Assembly: GCA_946803585.1 (NCBI GenBank) | Contig: CAMPEQ010000011.1 | Span: 62,001-126,000, forward strand | Length of the DNA: 64,000 bases | Direction of reading: 5' to 3' | Source: an uncultured Actinomycetes bacterium | Lineage (GTDB): Bacteria > Actinomycetota > Actinomycetes > S36-B12 > UBA10799 | Notes under the pieces: model-generated | Told to the model about the DNA's origin: nothing | Seen by the model: only the letters and a program-made list of their open reading frames with translations | Database searches by the model: none | Shown: positions 1-13,306 of the stretch, piece after piece | Layout of the letters: every line of letters begins with the position of its first letter | Position numbering within the stretch: position 1 is the first letter of the stretch | Program-made: the position numbers and the translations under genes

Positions 1-1303
1 TCGATCGGTTGTAGGCGCCCGTTGCAGCGACAGCAACGAGGTCTCCGGCGGTGATATCGCTAGGAAGCCAAGCGTCGCTGACCACAATGTCACCGCTCTC
101 ACAGTGCTTACCTACGACCCGACAGAGCGCCAAGGGAGCATCCGAGACCCTCGAGGCCAACGTCACAGTGTACTCAGCGTCGTACAGCGCCGTGCGGATG
201 TTGTCGCTCATTCCGCCGTCGACTGAGACATAAGTTCGAACACCTCCGGTATCGAGGGCGATTGGCTTGACCGTTCCGACCGTGTAGACGGTGATCGTGC
301 TTGGCCCAACGAGGGCTCGGCCGGGTTCGAACGCCAAATGTGGAATCGCCAGATCGAGTCCCGCGCACTTGCGCGTCACCATGTCGCGAAGCGCTACCGC
401 CATCTCGTTAACTGTTGGCGGCTCGTCAGCGCTGACGTACTTGATGCCCAAGCCGCCGCCGAGGTTCAGCAGCGGGAGCTGCACCCCGTGCTCATCCCGG
501 ATCGCGGCCAACAGCTTGACGAGACGCTCGGCAGCAATCTCAAAACCACTCTCGACGAAGATCTGTGAACCGATATGACTGTGTAGACCTGCGAGGTCAA
601 GTTGGTCAGGAAGTGCGAGAACCCGCGCGACTGCCTCTGCCGCGTCACCGGTGGCTAGCGAGAAGCCGAACTTCTGATCCTCGTGAGCGGTCGCGATGAA
701 CTCGTGGGTGTGTGCCTCAACTCCGACCGTGACCCGGATCAGAACGCGTTGGCGAATCCCCAGTTCCCGGGCGATGAATGCGACGCGGGCGATCTCCTCA
801 AAGGAGTCCAGGACGATGTATCCGACTCCAGCGTTCAATGCAGTCGCGAGCTCATCTTCACTCTTGTTGTTTCCGTGCATTAGCAGGTCAGAAGGGTCCA
901 CTCCGGCACGCAAAGCGCAAGCGAGCTCACCACCGGTGCACACGTCAATTCGCAGACCTTCTTCTGTCACCCAGCGCGCAAACTTGGTCGACAAGAATGC
1001 CTTAGCGGCGTAATACACCGAGGCAGGTGCGGCCGGGTCATCGAAGGCGACCTGGTAATCACGCATTCGGCCTCGAACGTCGACTTCATCCATCACGAAG
1101 ACCGGCGTACCGAACTCTGAAGCGATATCCCTGACATCGCAGTCGCCAACGTGAATCGCGCCGGACTTTAGATCGCGTTGGGCGGTCTTCGGCCAGATCG
1201 CTGAATCAAGTGCCAACGCCGCCGCCACGTCGTTCGGACGACTGGGTGCTCCGACGGGGTGATTACCGTCGCCGTGCCGGGGCCCGGCTGGATGTGCGCG
1301 CAT
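1..1303 (-). CDS. lysA: Diaminopimelate decarboxylase, 3' end outside window
   Basis: PLP-dependent enzyme that decarboxylates meso-diaminopimelate to L-lysine in the cytoplasm, the last step of lysine synthesis. Translating the minus strand from the ATG at 1303 gives about 434 residues without a stop, so the C-terminus lies beyond base 1. Visible family marks are the PLP lysine in VYYAAKAF (about K101), the glycine-rich HSHIGSQ segment, EPGRALVG, the CESGD substrate/dimer motif and VDGGMSDN. It starts 24 bases after the argS stop on the same strand, so the two are probably one operon; argS-lysA followed by hom/thr genes is a familiar actinobacterial order. Family assignment is very secure; only the terminus is unseen. 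Confidence 0.96.
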   Translation of the reverse strand, partial: MRAHPAGPRHGDGNHPVGAPSRPNDVAAALALDSAIWPKTAQRDLKSGAIHVGDCDVRDIASEFGTPVFVMDEVDVRGRMRDYQVAFDDPAAPASVYYAAKAFLSTKFARWVTEEGLRIDVCTGGELACALRAGVDPSDLLMHGNNKSEDELATALNAGVGYIVLDSFEEIARVAFIARELGIRQRVLIRVTVGVEAHTHEFIATAHEDQKFGFSLATGDAAEAVARVLALPDQLDLAGLHSHIGSQIFVESGFEIAAERLVKLLAAIRDEHGVQLPLLNLGGGLGIKYVSADEPPTVNEMAVALRDMVTRKCAGLDLAIPHLAFEPGRALVGPSTITVYTVGTVKPIALDTGGVRTYVSVDGGMSDNIRTALYDAEYTVTLASRVSDAPLALCRVVGKHCESGDIVVSDAWLPSDITAGDLVAVAATGAYNRS

Positions 1304-1327
1304 GGTGCAAGAGGCTACCCGTCCCCG

Positions 1328-3004
1328 CTACATCTTGGTTGGGGCGGAGACACCGAGCAAGGTCAAACCGTTGAAGAGGGTTTGCCGAGTCGCCGCGCAG
1401 AGCCAGAGTCGCGAGATGTGAATCGCTTCGAGTGGTTCATCACCTCGAGGTAAGACGCGGCATCCGTCGTAGAAGCGGTGGTAGCCCGCCCCTAACTGTT
1501 CGAGGTACCGTGCAACCCGATGTGGCTCACGCAGTTCGGCAGCTGTCGCGATCACCCTCGGGAACTCGGCGAGCAATCGCAGTAGATCACCTTCTCGCTC
1601 GTCGACCAGAAGTGCTGGATCGAAGGCAATGTCGCTGTGTCGCCAATCGATCCCCACTGCCTCGGCATTGCGCAAGACCGAACTGATCCGCGCGTGGGCG
1701 TACTGGACGTAGTAAACGGGGTTGTCGTTGCTTCGCTTAACCAAGAGCCCCAGATCTAGCGTGAGCGGTGAATCAGCCGGGTAGCGAATCAGGGTATAGC
1801 GGGCGGCATCGACTCCGACCTCATCGATCAGATCGGTAAGGGCAACGATCTCGCCGGCGCGTTTGGAGAGCTTCACCTCTTGGCCGTCTCGCATGGTCTT
1901 CACCATCTGACCGATGAGGATCTCGATGGAGACCGACGGATCGTCACCGGCACATGCGGCTACCGCTCGGAGCCTATTGACGTAGCCATGGTGATCCGCG
2001 CCCAGCAAGTAGAGGCAGGTATCGAACCCACGGACCCGCTTATCGATGTAGTAGGCGCAATCTGAGGCGAAGTACGTCAGGGACCCGTCGGCTTTGATCA
2101 GCACCCGGTCTTTGTCGTCATCGAAGTCTGTTGTTCGCAACCAGACCGCTCCGTCGGCCTCGTAGACGTGGCCTTGTTCGCGCAGTTTGTCGAGTGCTCG
2201 ATCGACTCCACCGCTGGTATGTAGATCGCGCTCGGAGTACCAGGTGTCGAAGTTCGTTCCGAAGCTAGCGAGTGTCTCCTGCTGTTGGGCAAGTTGAAGG
2301 GCGTAGCCGGCCTCCCGGAACGCGATCTGTTGGTCGACTGGATCACTGATCTCAAGGATCGTCGGCTGAGCCTGCACAACCTCCTCAGCCAGATCAGCGA
2401 TGTAGCTGCCCTTATAGCCGTCCTCGGGAATGGGCAGCCCGAGTGCCGCCGCCCGGATTGAGGCCCCGAAAAGCTCCATCTGGTTGCCTCTGTCATTGAC
2501 GTAGAACTCGCGATCAACTTGCGCACCAGCGGCAGCCAAGACAGCGGCAAGCGCATCCCCAACAGCCGCCCAGCGGGTATGACCTAGGTGCAGCGGTCCG
2601 GTCGGGTTTGCAGAAATGAACTCCACATTGAATCGCTGACCCTGCATCGAGGTTCCGCGGCCGTACGCTGCACCGGCGACCACCACGTCGGCGGCAATCG
2701 CCCCTTGAGCGGCGGCGTCAATCGTTATGTTGAGGAAACCAGGACCGGCAACGTCCGCCTTAGCGATTCCCGGAGTCGAGACGAGCTTGGCGGCTAGTGC
2801 CTCGGCGATAGCACGCGGCGGCATCTTTGCCGCCTTAGCCAACTGCATTGCAGCGTTGGTTGCGTAGTCGCCGTGTTCGGGGTTCTTCGAACGATCCACG
2901 ACGATATTCGTGGGTAGCTCGTCAGTCGAGACCGGTAGCGTGCCATCGGCAGCGAGCTCTACTAGCGAGATCCTGATGGCTAGGGCAAGTTCATTGGGGG
3001 TCAC
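1328..3004 (-). CDS. argS: Arginyl-tRNA synthetase
   Basis: Class I aminoacyl-tRNA synthetase that charges tRNA-Arg. The 558-residue length is normal for the family. The N-terminal Add-1 domain is followed by the HIGH-type motif in NPTGPLHLGHTRWA and by YVNDRGNQME, which is characteristic of ArgRS. The KMSKS-equivalent loop reads KLSKRAG, and the C-terminal anticodon-binding DALR domain ends near APTKM. The start at 3004 (MTPNELAL) faces feoA, about 106 bases away, so the two transcription units diverge. lysA follows 24 bases downstream. A tRNA-Arg(CCG) gene lies 3 kb away but is transcribed separately. Confidence 0.97.
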   Translation of the reverse strand: MTPNELALAIRISLVELAADGTLPVSTDELPTNIVVDRSKNPEHGDYATNAAMQLAKAAKMPPRAIAEALAAKLVSTPGIAKADVAGPGFLNITIDAAAQGAIAADVVVAGAAYGRGTSMQGQRFNVEFISANPTGPLHLGHTRWAAVGDALAAVLAAAGAQVDREFYVNDRGNQMELFGASIRAAALGLPIPEDGYKGSYIADLAEEVVQAQPTILEISDPVDQQIAFREAGYALQLAQQQETLASFGTNFDTWYSERDLHTSGGVDRALDKLREQGHVYEADGAVWLRTTDFDDDKDRVLIKADGSLTYFASDCAYYIDKRVRGFDTCLYLLGADHHGYVNRLRAVAACAGDDPSVSIEILIGQMVKTMRDGQEVKLSKRAGEIVALTDLIDEVGVDAARYTLIRYPADSPLTLDLGLLVKRSNDNPVYYVQYAHARISSVLRNAEAVGIDWRHSDIAFDPALLVDEREGDLLRLLAEFPRVIATAAELREPHRVARYLEQLGAGYHRFYDGCRVLPRGDEPLEAIHISRLWLCAATRQTLFNGLTLLGVSAPTKM

Positions 3005-3076
3005 GAGCGCTGACTTTACTCGCCCGGTATTTGCCAGGGGTCGCGCGTCTCACAGGGCCAGGGCTACCATCGGTCA

Positions 3077-3095
3077 GTTTGTTAGGCTAACCTAA
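3077..3095. promoter_or_regulatory. DtxR/IdeR-type iron box upstream of feoA
   Basis: The stretch matches 16 of 19 positions of the iron-box form TTAGGTTAGGCTAACCTAA. The last 15 bases (3081-3095) match perfectly and the mismatches fall in the first four. It ends 15 bases before the feoA ATG, ahead of a GGAGG ribosome site at 3101-3105. In actinobacteria, metal-loaded IdeR/DtxR binds such boxes and represses iron-uptake genes. Repression of feoAB by Fe2+ is inferred from position and match. Confidence 0.85.
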
Positions 3096-3110
3096 CTTTC
3101 GGAGGATCCG

Positions 3111-3446
3111 ATGTCAGTTCGCAAAGTGAGTCGCAAGCGCGCATCCGGGCACCCGCATACCCAGGAGGGGCTACTTGCCCTAGCTGATGTCACCCCTGGT
3201 GAGACGGTTTTCGTTGTCGAGGTGACAGATCTAGAACATCCCGTCACACAACGACTTTGTGACCTCGGATTCCTTCCCGGCACCGAAGTCTTGGTAGTCC
3301 GACGGGCGCCGTTTCGCGACCCAACGATCTACCAGCTTCGCGGAAACCAGATGTGTCTTCGCCGCGCCGAAGCCGCCCGGATCCTCGTTTCCCGCCACAC
3401 AGCTGACGATGCCATCGCAATCGTCGATCAACAGGAACGCGGGTGA
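3111..3446 (+). CDS. feoA: Ferrous iron transport protein A
   Basis: Small SH3-like FeoA protein that assists the FeoB ferrous-iron channel at the inner face of the membrane. The core is recognisable from LADVTPGETVFVVEV, then VTQRLCDLGFLPGTEV and RGNQMCLRRAEAARI. At 111 residues it is longer than the usual ~75-85 because of a basic N-terminal extension (about residues 1-22). The ATG at 3111 follows GGAGG with five-base spacing, which fixes the start. Its stop overlaps the feoB GTG (GTGA), implying translational coupling. An iron box precedes it. Confidence 0.93.
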   Translation: MSVRKVSRKRASGHPHTQEGLLALADVTPGETVFVVEVTDLEHPVTQRLCDLGFLPGTEVLVVRRAPFRDPTIYQLRGNQMCLRRAEAARILVSRHTADDAIAIVDQQERG

Positions 3447-5371
3447 GCCGGGCCGACGATGCGGCAAATGACGGCACCGACCCCGCTAGTACCCTCGTTC
3501 GAGCCACCAGGGTCGCTCTTATCGGGAGTCCCAATGCTGGCAAGACAACGCTGTTCAATCGACTGACAGGCCTGCGCGGTAAGACCGGGAACTACCCAGG
3601 CGTCACGGTGTCGCGAAGTACCGGCCAGGCCGTCGTCGACGGCAAAGCAGTGATCATCGAGGACCTTCCCGGTACCTACAGCCTCGCCCCCGTGAGCCCA
3701 GATGAGCAGGTCGTCAGCGACTTGCTCAGCGGTGCCCTCCGTGGGATCGACCCGCCGGACGCCACAATCATCGTCGTCGACGCCACGACGATCGAACGGT
3801 CCCTGCTACTAGTCAGCCAAGCGCTCGCCATCGGGCTGCCGACCATGATTGCTGTCACGATGATCGACGAACTCGCGGATCGTGGGGGGAGCTTGGACCT
3901 ACTGCGCCTCCAGTCCATCCTCGGTGTGCCGGTAGTCGGAATCGTCGGGACCAAGGGAATCGGAATCCAAGCAGTTCGAGATCTCCTCGTTCAGCCACAA
4001 GCCTGGCCGAGGCCGGTTCTCGCGCCACCAACAGATCCGACTGAGCGAGCTGCCTGGATCAGCTCGGTACTTGAGCGAGTACTTCACCAAGCCCCGGCTA
4101 ATCATCGCTGGACCGAACGCATCGACCGAGTACTCCTTCACCCCGTGATGGGCAGCCTCGTCTTCTTCTTGGTGATGCTGTTCTTCTTCCAAGTCATCTT
4201 CACCGTCGCCGCACCTATCCAGGACTGGATTGGCAGCATCTTTGATGGGATCGGGAGTTGGGCAACTGAGAACATCACCTGGGCACCACTAGCCGGCCTC
4301 ATTAGCGACGGTCTGGTTGGTGGGGTTGGAACCGTGCTGCAGTTCCTCCCCCAGATCCTGCTGCTCTTCTTGATGATCTCTTTCTTGGAGAACGTCGGTT
4401 ACATGTCGCGCGCAGCTCTGGTGATGGACCGAGCTATGGGGACCTTCGGCTTAGAAGGTCGCAGCTTCGTGTCGCTGCTGTCCTCCTATGCTTGCGCCGT
4501 TCCCGGAATCATGTCGACTCGAACAATCCCGTCATCGCGGGATCGGATCGCCACGATCTTGGTTGCCCCGCTCATGACCTGTTCAGCCAGGCTGCCGGTC
4601 TACACCTTGCTCATCGCCTCATTCGTCCCGAACACAGTGGTGCTGGGGCCACTGCGTCTTCAAGGTCTCGTACTCTTTGGCCTGTACCTACTCGGGTCTG
4701 TCAGCGCCCTGATCATCGCTGGGATCTTGAAAAAGACGCGGCTACGTAGCGACAGCCTGCCGTTCTACATGGAGGTTCCGCCGTACCGCATCCCTGGATG
4801 GAGGCTGGTACTCACTCAATGCTGGGACTCCTCGAAGTACTTCCTACGCAAAGCCGGAACCATCATCCTCGGCACATCCATGCTGCTGTGGATCCTACTC
4901 AACGTCCCAAGCGTCACCGCCCCACCCGAGTTCAACGAACAGCAGGCCGCGAGCTACCAACTCGAACACAGTGTTGCCGGGTCGATCGGGCGGGCAGTCG
5001 AACCCGTGTTCAAGCCGCTTGGGTTCAACTGGGAAATCAATATTGCGCTCATCGCATCGCTCTCTGCCCGCGAGGTCTTCGTCTCCACGCTCGGCCAGAT
5101 CGAAGCAGCTCAAAGCGACGACGAATCCTCCATCAGCGAGGCGCTCGTCTCAGCGACGAATCCTGACGGATCGCCGGTATATCCGCCGGGAACTGTCGCT
5201 GCACTTCTGGTGTTCTTCGTCTTTGCATTGCAATGTATGTCGACGATCGCCGTCATGCGACGGGAGACGAATTCTCGACGGTGGCCGCTGTTCGCATTTA
5301 GCTACATGTTTGCGCTGGCGTGGGTTGGGGGATTCTTTGCTAATACAATCGTCACCGCGTGGGTTGGCTAG
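3443..5371 (+). CDS. feoB: Ferrous iron transporter B
   Basis: Membrane Fe2+ permease with an N-terminal GTPase domain. G1 is GSPNAGKTT (about residues 28-36), G2 lies in GNYPGVTVS and G3 is DLPGTYSL. The usual NxxD G4 element reads TMID, i.e. threonine in place of asparagine. The membrane part carries the family's two gate repeats, including LENVGYMSRAALVMD, CAVPGIMSTRTI and SLSAREVFVSTLGQIE. Length is 642 residues. The GTG start overlaps the feoA stop by the GTGA arrangement. No feoC-like gene follows; a NifU-like gene begins 14 bases downstream, and the iron box ahead of feoA probably governs all three. Confidence 0.95.
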   Translation: MSRADDAANDGTDPASTLVRATRVALIGSPNAGKTTLFNRLTGLRGKTGNYPGVTVSRSTGQAVVDGKAVIIEDLPGTYSLAPVSPDEQVVSDLLSGALRGIDPPDATIIVVDATTIERSLLLVSQALAIGLPTMIAVTMIDELADRGGSLDLLRLQSILGVPVVGIVGTKGIGIQAVRDLLVQPQAWPRPVLAPPTDPTERAAWISSVLERVLHQAPANHRWTERIDRVLLHPVMGSLVFFLVMLFFFQVIFTVAAPIQDWIGSIFDGIGSWATENITWAPLAGLISDGLVGGVGTVLQFLPQILLLFLMISFLENVGYMSRAALVMDRAMGTFGLEGRSFVSLLSSYACAVPGIMSTRTIPSSRDRIATILVAPLMTCSARLPVYTLLIASFVPNTVVLGPLRLQGLVLFGLYLLGSVSALIIAGILKKTRLRSDSLPFYMEVPPYRIPGWRLVLTQCWDSSKYFLRKAGTIILGTSMLLWILLNVPSVTAPPEFNEQQAASYQLEHSVAGSIGRAVEPVFKPLGFNWEINIALIASLSAREVFVSTLGQIEAAQSDDESSISEALVSATNPDGSPVYPPGTVAALLVFFVFALQCMSTIAVMRRETNSRRWPLFAFSYMFALAWVGGFFANTIVTAWVG

Positions 5372-5385
5372 TGAGGGGGATATCG

Positions 5386-5973
5386 ATGACTGTTCGAATG
5401 CACGCTGAACAAACCGACAATCCCCTCGTTATGCAGTGGATGGTTCAAGATGACCTGGTGGTCGGTGCTGCGACAATCACCGGTGGCTCCGACGCACTAG
5501 AAGAACTGCCCGAAGAACTCGCCGATCTCCTTGCATTTGGGACCATCGAACGCCTGGTTGTGGGACCCGGTCAGCTTCGGTTCCATGTGGCCGATGCAGC
5601 CGCGTGGGCCCAACTGGCACCCATCGTGCAGGAGTTGCTGCATCGCCACTTCACCAACGGCGGTCAGATCCGAATAACCGCAGATCATCTCGACGATGGG
5701 GAGCTCGCGGAAGGCGTCGTGCGACTCCTCGAGGGCGCCCTAGCTGACTACGTCGCCTCTCACGGCGGCGAGATCACGCTGAAATCAGTCGACAACGGCG
5801 TGGTGACTGTCGAGTTAGACGGCGCTTGCAAGGGTTGCCCGAGCTCGGGAACGACTCTCAAAGTTGGAGTCGAGGAGCAACTACGAGCTGAGTTCCCAGA
5901 AATCAGAGAAGTGCGCTCCGTCGACGCGCCCACAATGCCCGGTGCGCGTAAGTATCTGCCACTGATTACCTGA
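5386..5973 (+). CDS. NifU/Nfu-like iron-sulfur cluster carrier
   Basis: Predicted scaffold/carrier for Fe-S clusters, 195 residues. The N-terminal half resembles the Nfu N-terminal domain (HAEQTDNPLVMQWMV). The C-terminal half is a NifU domain with the cluster-binding CxxC in DGACKGCPSSGTT, followed by LKVGVEEQLRAEFPEI. The ATG at 5386 was chosen because a GAGGGGGA ribosome site lies just upstream; an in-frame GTG at 5359 would overlap feoB. Its place directly behind feoB suggests that imported iron is channelled to Fe-S assembly under common iron control. The family is clear; which apo-proteins it serves cannot be seen. Confidence 0.88.
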   Translation: MTVRMHAEQTDNPLVMQWMVQDDLVVGAATITGGSDALEELPEELADLLAFGTIERLVVGPGQLRFHVADAAAWAQLAPIVQELLHRHFTNGGQIRITADHLDDGELAEGVVRLLEGALADYVASHGGEITLKSVDNGVVTVELDGACKGCPSSGTTLKVGVEEQLRAEFPEIREVRSVDAPTMPGARKYLPLIT

Positions 5974-6029
5974 GCGATTACCTGACCGGCACGCCACATC
6001 AACCCTGCTTGATAGGCTTCGGTCGCTGA

Positions 6030-6101
6030 GCCCCCGTAGCTCAGGGGATAGAGCGGTGCCCTCCGGAGGCATGCGCGGGTGTTCGAATCACCCCGGGGGC
6101 G
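6030..6101 (+). tRNA. tRNA-Arg (anticodon CCG)
   Basis: A full cloverleaf can be drawn. The acceptor stem is GCCCCCG/CGGGGGC, the D stem GCTC/GAGC and the anticodon stem GTGCC/GGCAT with loop CTCCGGA (anticodon CCG). The T stem is GGGTG/CACCC with loop TTCGAAT, and the discriminator is G. CCA is not encoded. It reads CGG arginine codons. It sits between the NifU-like gene and the convergent CPBP protease gene; no integrase or attachment duplication is visible near it. Confidence 0.96.
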
Positions 6102-6122
6102 CTCCGCGAGACCCGAACAGGA

Positions 6123-7274
6123 TCAATGCGACGCAGGTGGCTGCTGGTAGTCATAGGAATAGGCCGGGTTCACCGGCGGTCGCGGGTAAGCGACGTCGGT
6201 GGTCCAGTAGTAGCCATTCCATAGTCGGTATTCCGCCCGCCCGTATGGATCTGGGTACCACCCCATTGGCGGTGGAGCAATCGGTCCGTCCACTTGCCAT
6301 GTCCTCTCGTCGCGGTGCGATCGCACCGGTAGCGCGGGAATCAGTACACCACTGCCCTTCACCCGCCAGGTGATAAGGATGAACAAGCTCCCAATCACTG
6401 CAGTGAAGATCGCGGTCCCGAGGATATCGGACTCGGTCGATTCGAAAAGGCTTGCCGACCCAAGTACGGAGTTCTCGGGCGATAGCAAAACCGAGACGAG
6501 CATGTTGTTGGCAAAGTGAGCTCCTATCGCGAGCTCAATCGTCCCGGAGTTGATACACACCCAGGTGAGGGCAAATCCTACGAAGAAGTAGCCGGATACC
6601 CCGACTACGTATTCGAGACCCCCAAGCTCAGCAACCTCCGGATTGAGCATGTGCGGAACCATGAAGACGAAGCCGATGACGGCCGACTGCAGCCACCGGC
6701 TACGCGTCACGAGACCAAACCACTGCACGAGGTATCCCCGGAAGAAGAGTTCCTCGGCCGTCGTCTGAATGAACAGCAGCGCGAGCAGAACTACTAGGTT
6801 GGGAATGAACACGGCTGGGTCGAAGACCCACCGGACCTCGTCGGTGCCGATCATGACCCCGGCAACAAGGCCTACCACCAGCAGCCCGGACCAGACCAGA
6901 GCACCAATCGCAACCAACTTGAAGTTGAATTTGCGGAATGGGGTAATGACGGTTCGCCAAGGGCGCCCGTGGATCAGCCACACCGCCAACGGCACCGCCA
7001 CGAAGAGCGGGATGAACGTCGCCAAACCCACGAGGTTGTTGAGCCACACAGCCCCGAGATCAAACGAGCCATCGGGATTAACCGCACCGGGGTCCAATAG
7101 CAACGGAACCGCGAGTAACACGCTTCCGAGTAGCCATACGACGATGATTGCGGCGGTGCCCGCTAGGTACAGCCAACCTGATCCACGGCCCTGGCGAGAC
7201 CAATCGAGGTAGCTGGCCTGCACTGGCCCGGTATCATCCGGCGGCGCAATCGGAGCGGGACCTGTCAGTGACAT
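6123..7274 (-). CDS. CPBP (CAAX/Abi-type) intramembrane metalloprotease with DUF2510 tail
   Basis: Polytopic membrane protein of the CPBP glutamic-protease superfamily, 383 residues. The family motifs are visible: EELFFRGYLVQW (EExxxR), FVFMVPHML and the later histidine motif GAHFANN. After the last membrane segment comes a short cytoplasmic DUF2510-like domain, GWYPDPYGRAEYRLWNGYYW, a tryptophan-rich actinobacterial module often attached to membrane proteins. The ATG at 7274 (MSLTGPAP) was preferred because residues before it look non-coding and run toward the divergent transporter. The substrate is unknown; relatives process prenylated proteins, bacteriocins or signalling membrane proteins. 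Confidence 0.85.
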   Translation of the reverse strand: MSLTGPAPIAPPDDTGPVQASYLDWSRQGRGSGWLYLAGTAAIIVVWLLGSVLLAVPLLLDPGAVNPDGSFDLGAVWLNNLVGLATFIPLFVAVPLAVWLIHGRPWRTVITPFRKFNFKLVAIGALVWSGLLVVGLVAGVMIGTDEVRWVFDPAVFIPNLVVLLALLFIQTTAEELFFRGYLVQWFGLVTRSRWLQSAVIGFVFMVPHMLNPEVAELGGLEYVVGVSGYFFVGFALTWVCINSGTIELAIGAHFANNMLVSVLLSPENSVLGSASLFESTESDILGTAIFTAVIGSLFILITWRVKGSGVLIPALPVRSHRDERTWQVDGPIAPPPMGWYPDPYGRAEYRLWNGYYWTTDVAYPRPPVNPAYSYDYQQPPASH

Positions 7275-7404
7275 CCTGATCCCCTGTCGGCTTTGTCGTC
7301 GTTCACGGCCTCGCGAACCTCGTTCGCGCTCTTGGTTCGTATTCTGCCGCCATTTGCGATCCGATGTGAGGCTCTGTCCACACGGCTGTTCTAATTGCCG
7401 ATCT

Positions 7405-11422
<4,018 letters not shown>

Positions 11423-11492
11423 AGAGGTGACCCTAACGCCGAACGGGGTCTGGCAGGCGCGAAGGGTCTCGCCCGACTGCTAGCGTTTCGCC

Positions 11493-12155
11493 GTGGTGAC
11501 GACGGCAGAGATCGTGAGCCGGACAAAGCAGTTGGTTTGCGATGCACCTTTCAGCCTGACCTACGCAGCAGTGATCATTGCAACCTCGAGTGTGCGACTC
11601 GTTGCTCCACAGATTGGTCAAAGGCTCGATGCCGACTTGTCGACCAACATCGCCAATCTTGACGACCACCCAATGCGGTCCCTACTCGGCAGTGCATTGG
11701 TCGTTGACGGATCGGCGCCACTTAATCTGATCTTTGGCATAACCCCGATGGTCGTTGCTGAGCGCCGGATTGGTCCGCGCGCCACGGCCATAATGTTCAC
11801 GGCAGGTCACGTCGGAGCATCACTGATCACCTCCGTGACGATCCGGCGAGGTATCAGGTCTGGCTACTACCCGCCAGAAGTTGCCACTGCAACGGATATC
11901 GGGCTCAGCTACGGGGCACTTGCGGTTCGGTTCGCCGCAATCGGAGCCCTGCGCCCCGGGCGCTCGCAGTTACGCGACCTTGGTCGGGCTGCAACTCTGC
12001 TCGGTGTTACCTCACCGTGGCGAATGCCGCGCGACTTCACCGCGACCGGGCACGTCATTGCTGCCGCAATCGGCAGCGTCGGCGCAGTAGCTTTGGGCGG
12101 CAGCGCCGCTAAACGGTCTCCTGCTGGCGGCGCCAGCGGATCCCGCTTTCAATGA
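11493..12155 (+). CDS. Rhomboid-like membrane protein
   Basis: 220-residue hydrophobic protein resembling the actinobacterial rhomboid-like group. Its helices hold [14 protein letters not shown], then [13 protein letters not shown] and a later [13 protein letters not shown] serine between conserved glycines as in a true rhomboid GxSG is not obvious, so protease activity is uncertain. The GTG at 11493 is taken as start (a second GTG follows directly). Its 3' end overlaps the convergent prfB gene by 47 bases, unusually long for this window; the C-terminal residues from about 206 on may be unimportant. Confidence 0.65.
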   Translation: MVTTAEIVSRTKQLVCDAPFSLTYAAVIIATSSVRLVAPQIGQRLDADLSTNIANLDDHPMRSLLGSALVVDGSAPLNLIFGITPMVVAERRIGPRATAIMFTAGHVGASLITSVTIRRGIRSGYYPPEVATATDIGLSYGALAVRFAAIGALRPGRSQLRDLGRAATLLGVTSPWRMPRDFTATGHVIAAAIGSVGAVALGGSAAKRSPAGGASGSRFQ

Positions 12156-13218
12156 AGTCATCGATCTCGCCATCGAGCACAGCGGCGGTGTTGCCGGTCT
12201 CGTACTCGGTCCGCAAGTCCTTGACCATCTGGTAGGGATGAATCACATAGGAACGCATCTGGTTACCCCACGAACCACTGTTGTCACCCTTGAGTGCGTC
12301 GATCTTCTGCTTCTCCTCCGAACGACGTCGTTCAAGGAGTTTGGCCTGTAGGACCGCCATTGCGCTGGCCTTGTTCTGAATCTGCGATCGCTCGTTCTGA
12401 CACGACACCACGATGCCAGTCGGAACGTGGGTGAGCCGAACTGCGGAGTCGGTGGTGTTGACGCCCTGGCCGCCCGGGCCACTAGAGCGATAGACGTCCA
12501 CTCGCAACTCGTCCTCGGGAATCTCAATGTGATCGGTCTGTTCAACCACCGGAATCACCTCGACACCGGCGAAGGACGTTTGGCGTCGACCTTGGTTATC
12601 GAACGGAGAAATCCGGACGAGGCGGTGTGTTCCTTGCTCGACCGACAAAGTCCCGTACGCGTAAGGGGCCTTCACCGCGAAAGTCGCCGACTTAATGCCC
12701 GCTTCCTCGGCATACGACGTGTCGTACACCTCGTAAGTCCAGCCCTTACGTTCGCAGTACCGGGTATAAAGGCGCAACAGCATCTCGGCCCAGTCTGCTG
12801 CGTCAACTCCGCCGGCCTCGGAGCGAATCGTCACGAGCGCCTCGCGCGAGTCGTACTCGCCGCTGAGCAGAGTACGAACCTCCATCTCGGCAATCTCACG
12901 TTGGATCGCCTCAAGCTCAGCCTGCGACTCGACCAGCATCGATTCGTCGCCTTCAGCCTCAGCTAACTCGAACATCACGGGCAGATCGTCGACGCGTTGG
13001 CGCATCTCCTGCGCCTTGCGGATCTCACCTTGAACAAACGAGAGCCGACTCGTCACCTTCTGCGCACGCTCTTGGTCATCCCATAGGTCTGGAGCGGAAG
13101 CCTGTACCTCGAGATCGGCTAGCTCTAACTTGAGTCGAGGAACATCCAGGACCGCCTCAACACTTGCCAGTGTCGAATCAACGTCCTTCATTTCTTCCAA
13201 GGTCTCCAGCGATGCCAC
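12109..13218 (-). CDS. prfB: Peptide chain release factor 2
   Basis: Reads UGA and UAA stop codons and triggers peptide release on the ribosome. The 369-residue frame carries the codon-recognition tripeptide SPF in [11 protein letters not shown] and the GGQ catalytic loop in [17 protein letters not shown]. The frame is continuous from ATG 13218, without the in-frame UGA and programmed +1 shift that autoregulates prfB in many bacteria. The ftsE-ftsX-smpB genes that often follow prfB in actinobacteria are absent here; a convergent rhomboid-like gene is downstream. Confidence 0.96.
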   Translation of the reverse strand: MASLETLEEMKDVDSTLASVEAVLDVPRLKLELADLEVQASAPDLWDDQERAQKVTSRLSFVQGEIRKAQEMRQRVDDLPVMFELAEAEGDESMLVESQAELEAIQREIAEMEVRTLLSGEYDSREALVTIRSEAGGVDAADWAEMLLRLYTRYCERKGWTYEVYDTSYAEEAGIKSATFAVKAPYAYGTLSVEQGTHRLVRISPFDNQGRRQTSFAGVEVIPVVEQTDHIEIPEDELRVDVYRSSGPGGQGVNTTDSAVRLTHVPTGIVVSCQNERSQIQNKASAMAVLQAKLLERRRSEEKQKIDALKGDNSGSWGNQMRSYVIHPYQMVKDLRTEYETGNTAAVLDGEIDDFIESGIRWRRQQETV

Positions 13219-13306
13219 CCCTAGAGCTTAGGCCACTCACGACCGTTCGGCAGGTAGCGATTGCACAGCACGCGTAGATCGCCCGGACCGATGAACAGGA
13301 TTCGCC

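Noticed and set aside
6030-6101. tRNA-Arg as an integration site of a mobile element
   Set aside because: No integrase and no duplicated tRNA 3' end in the flanking sequence.
12109-13218. Programmed frameshift in prfB
   Set aside because: The frame is continuous from the N-terminus and no in-frame UGA with upstream Shine-Dalgarno is present.
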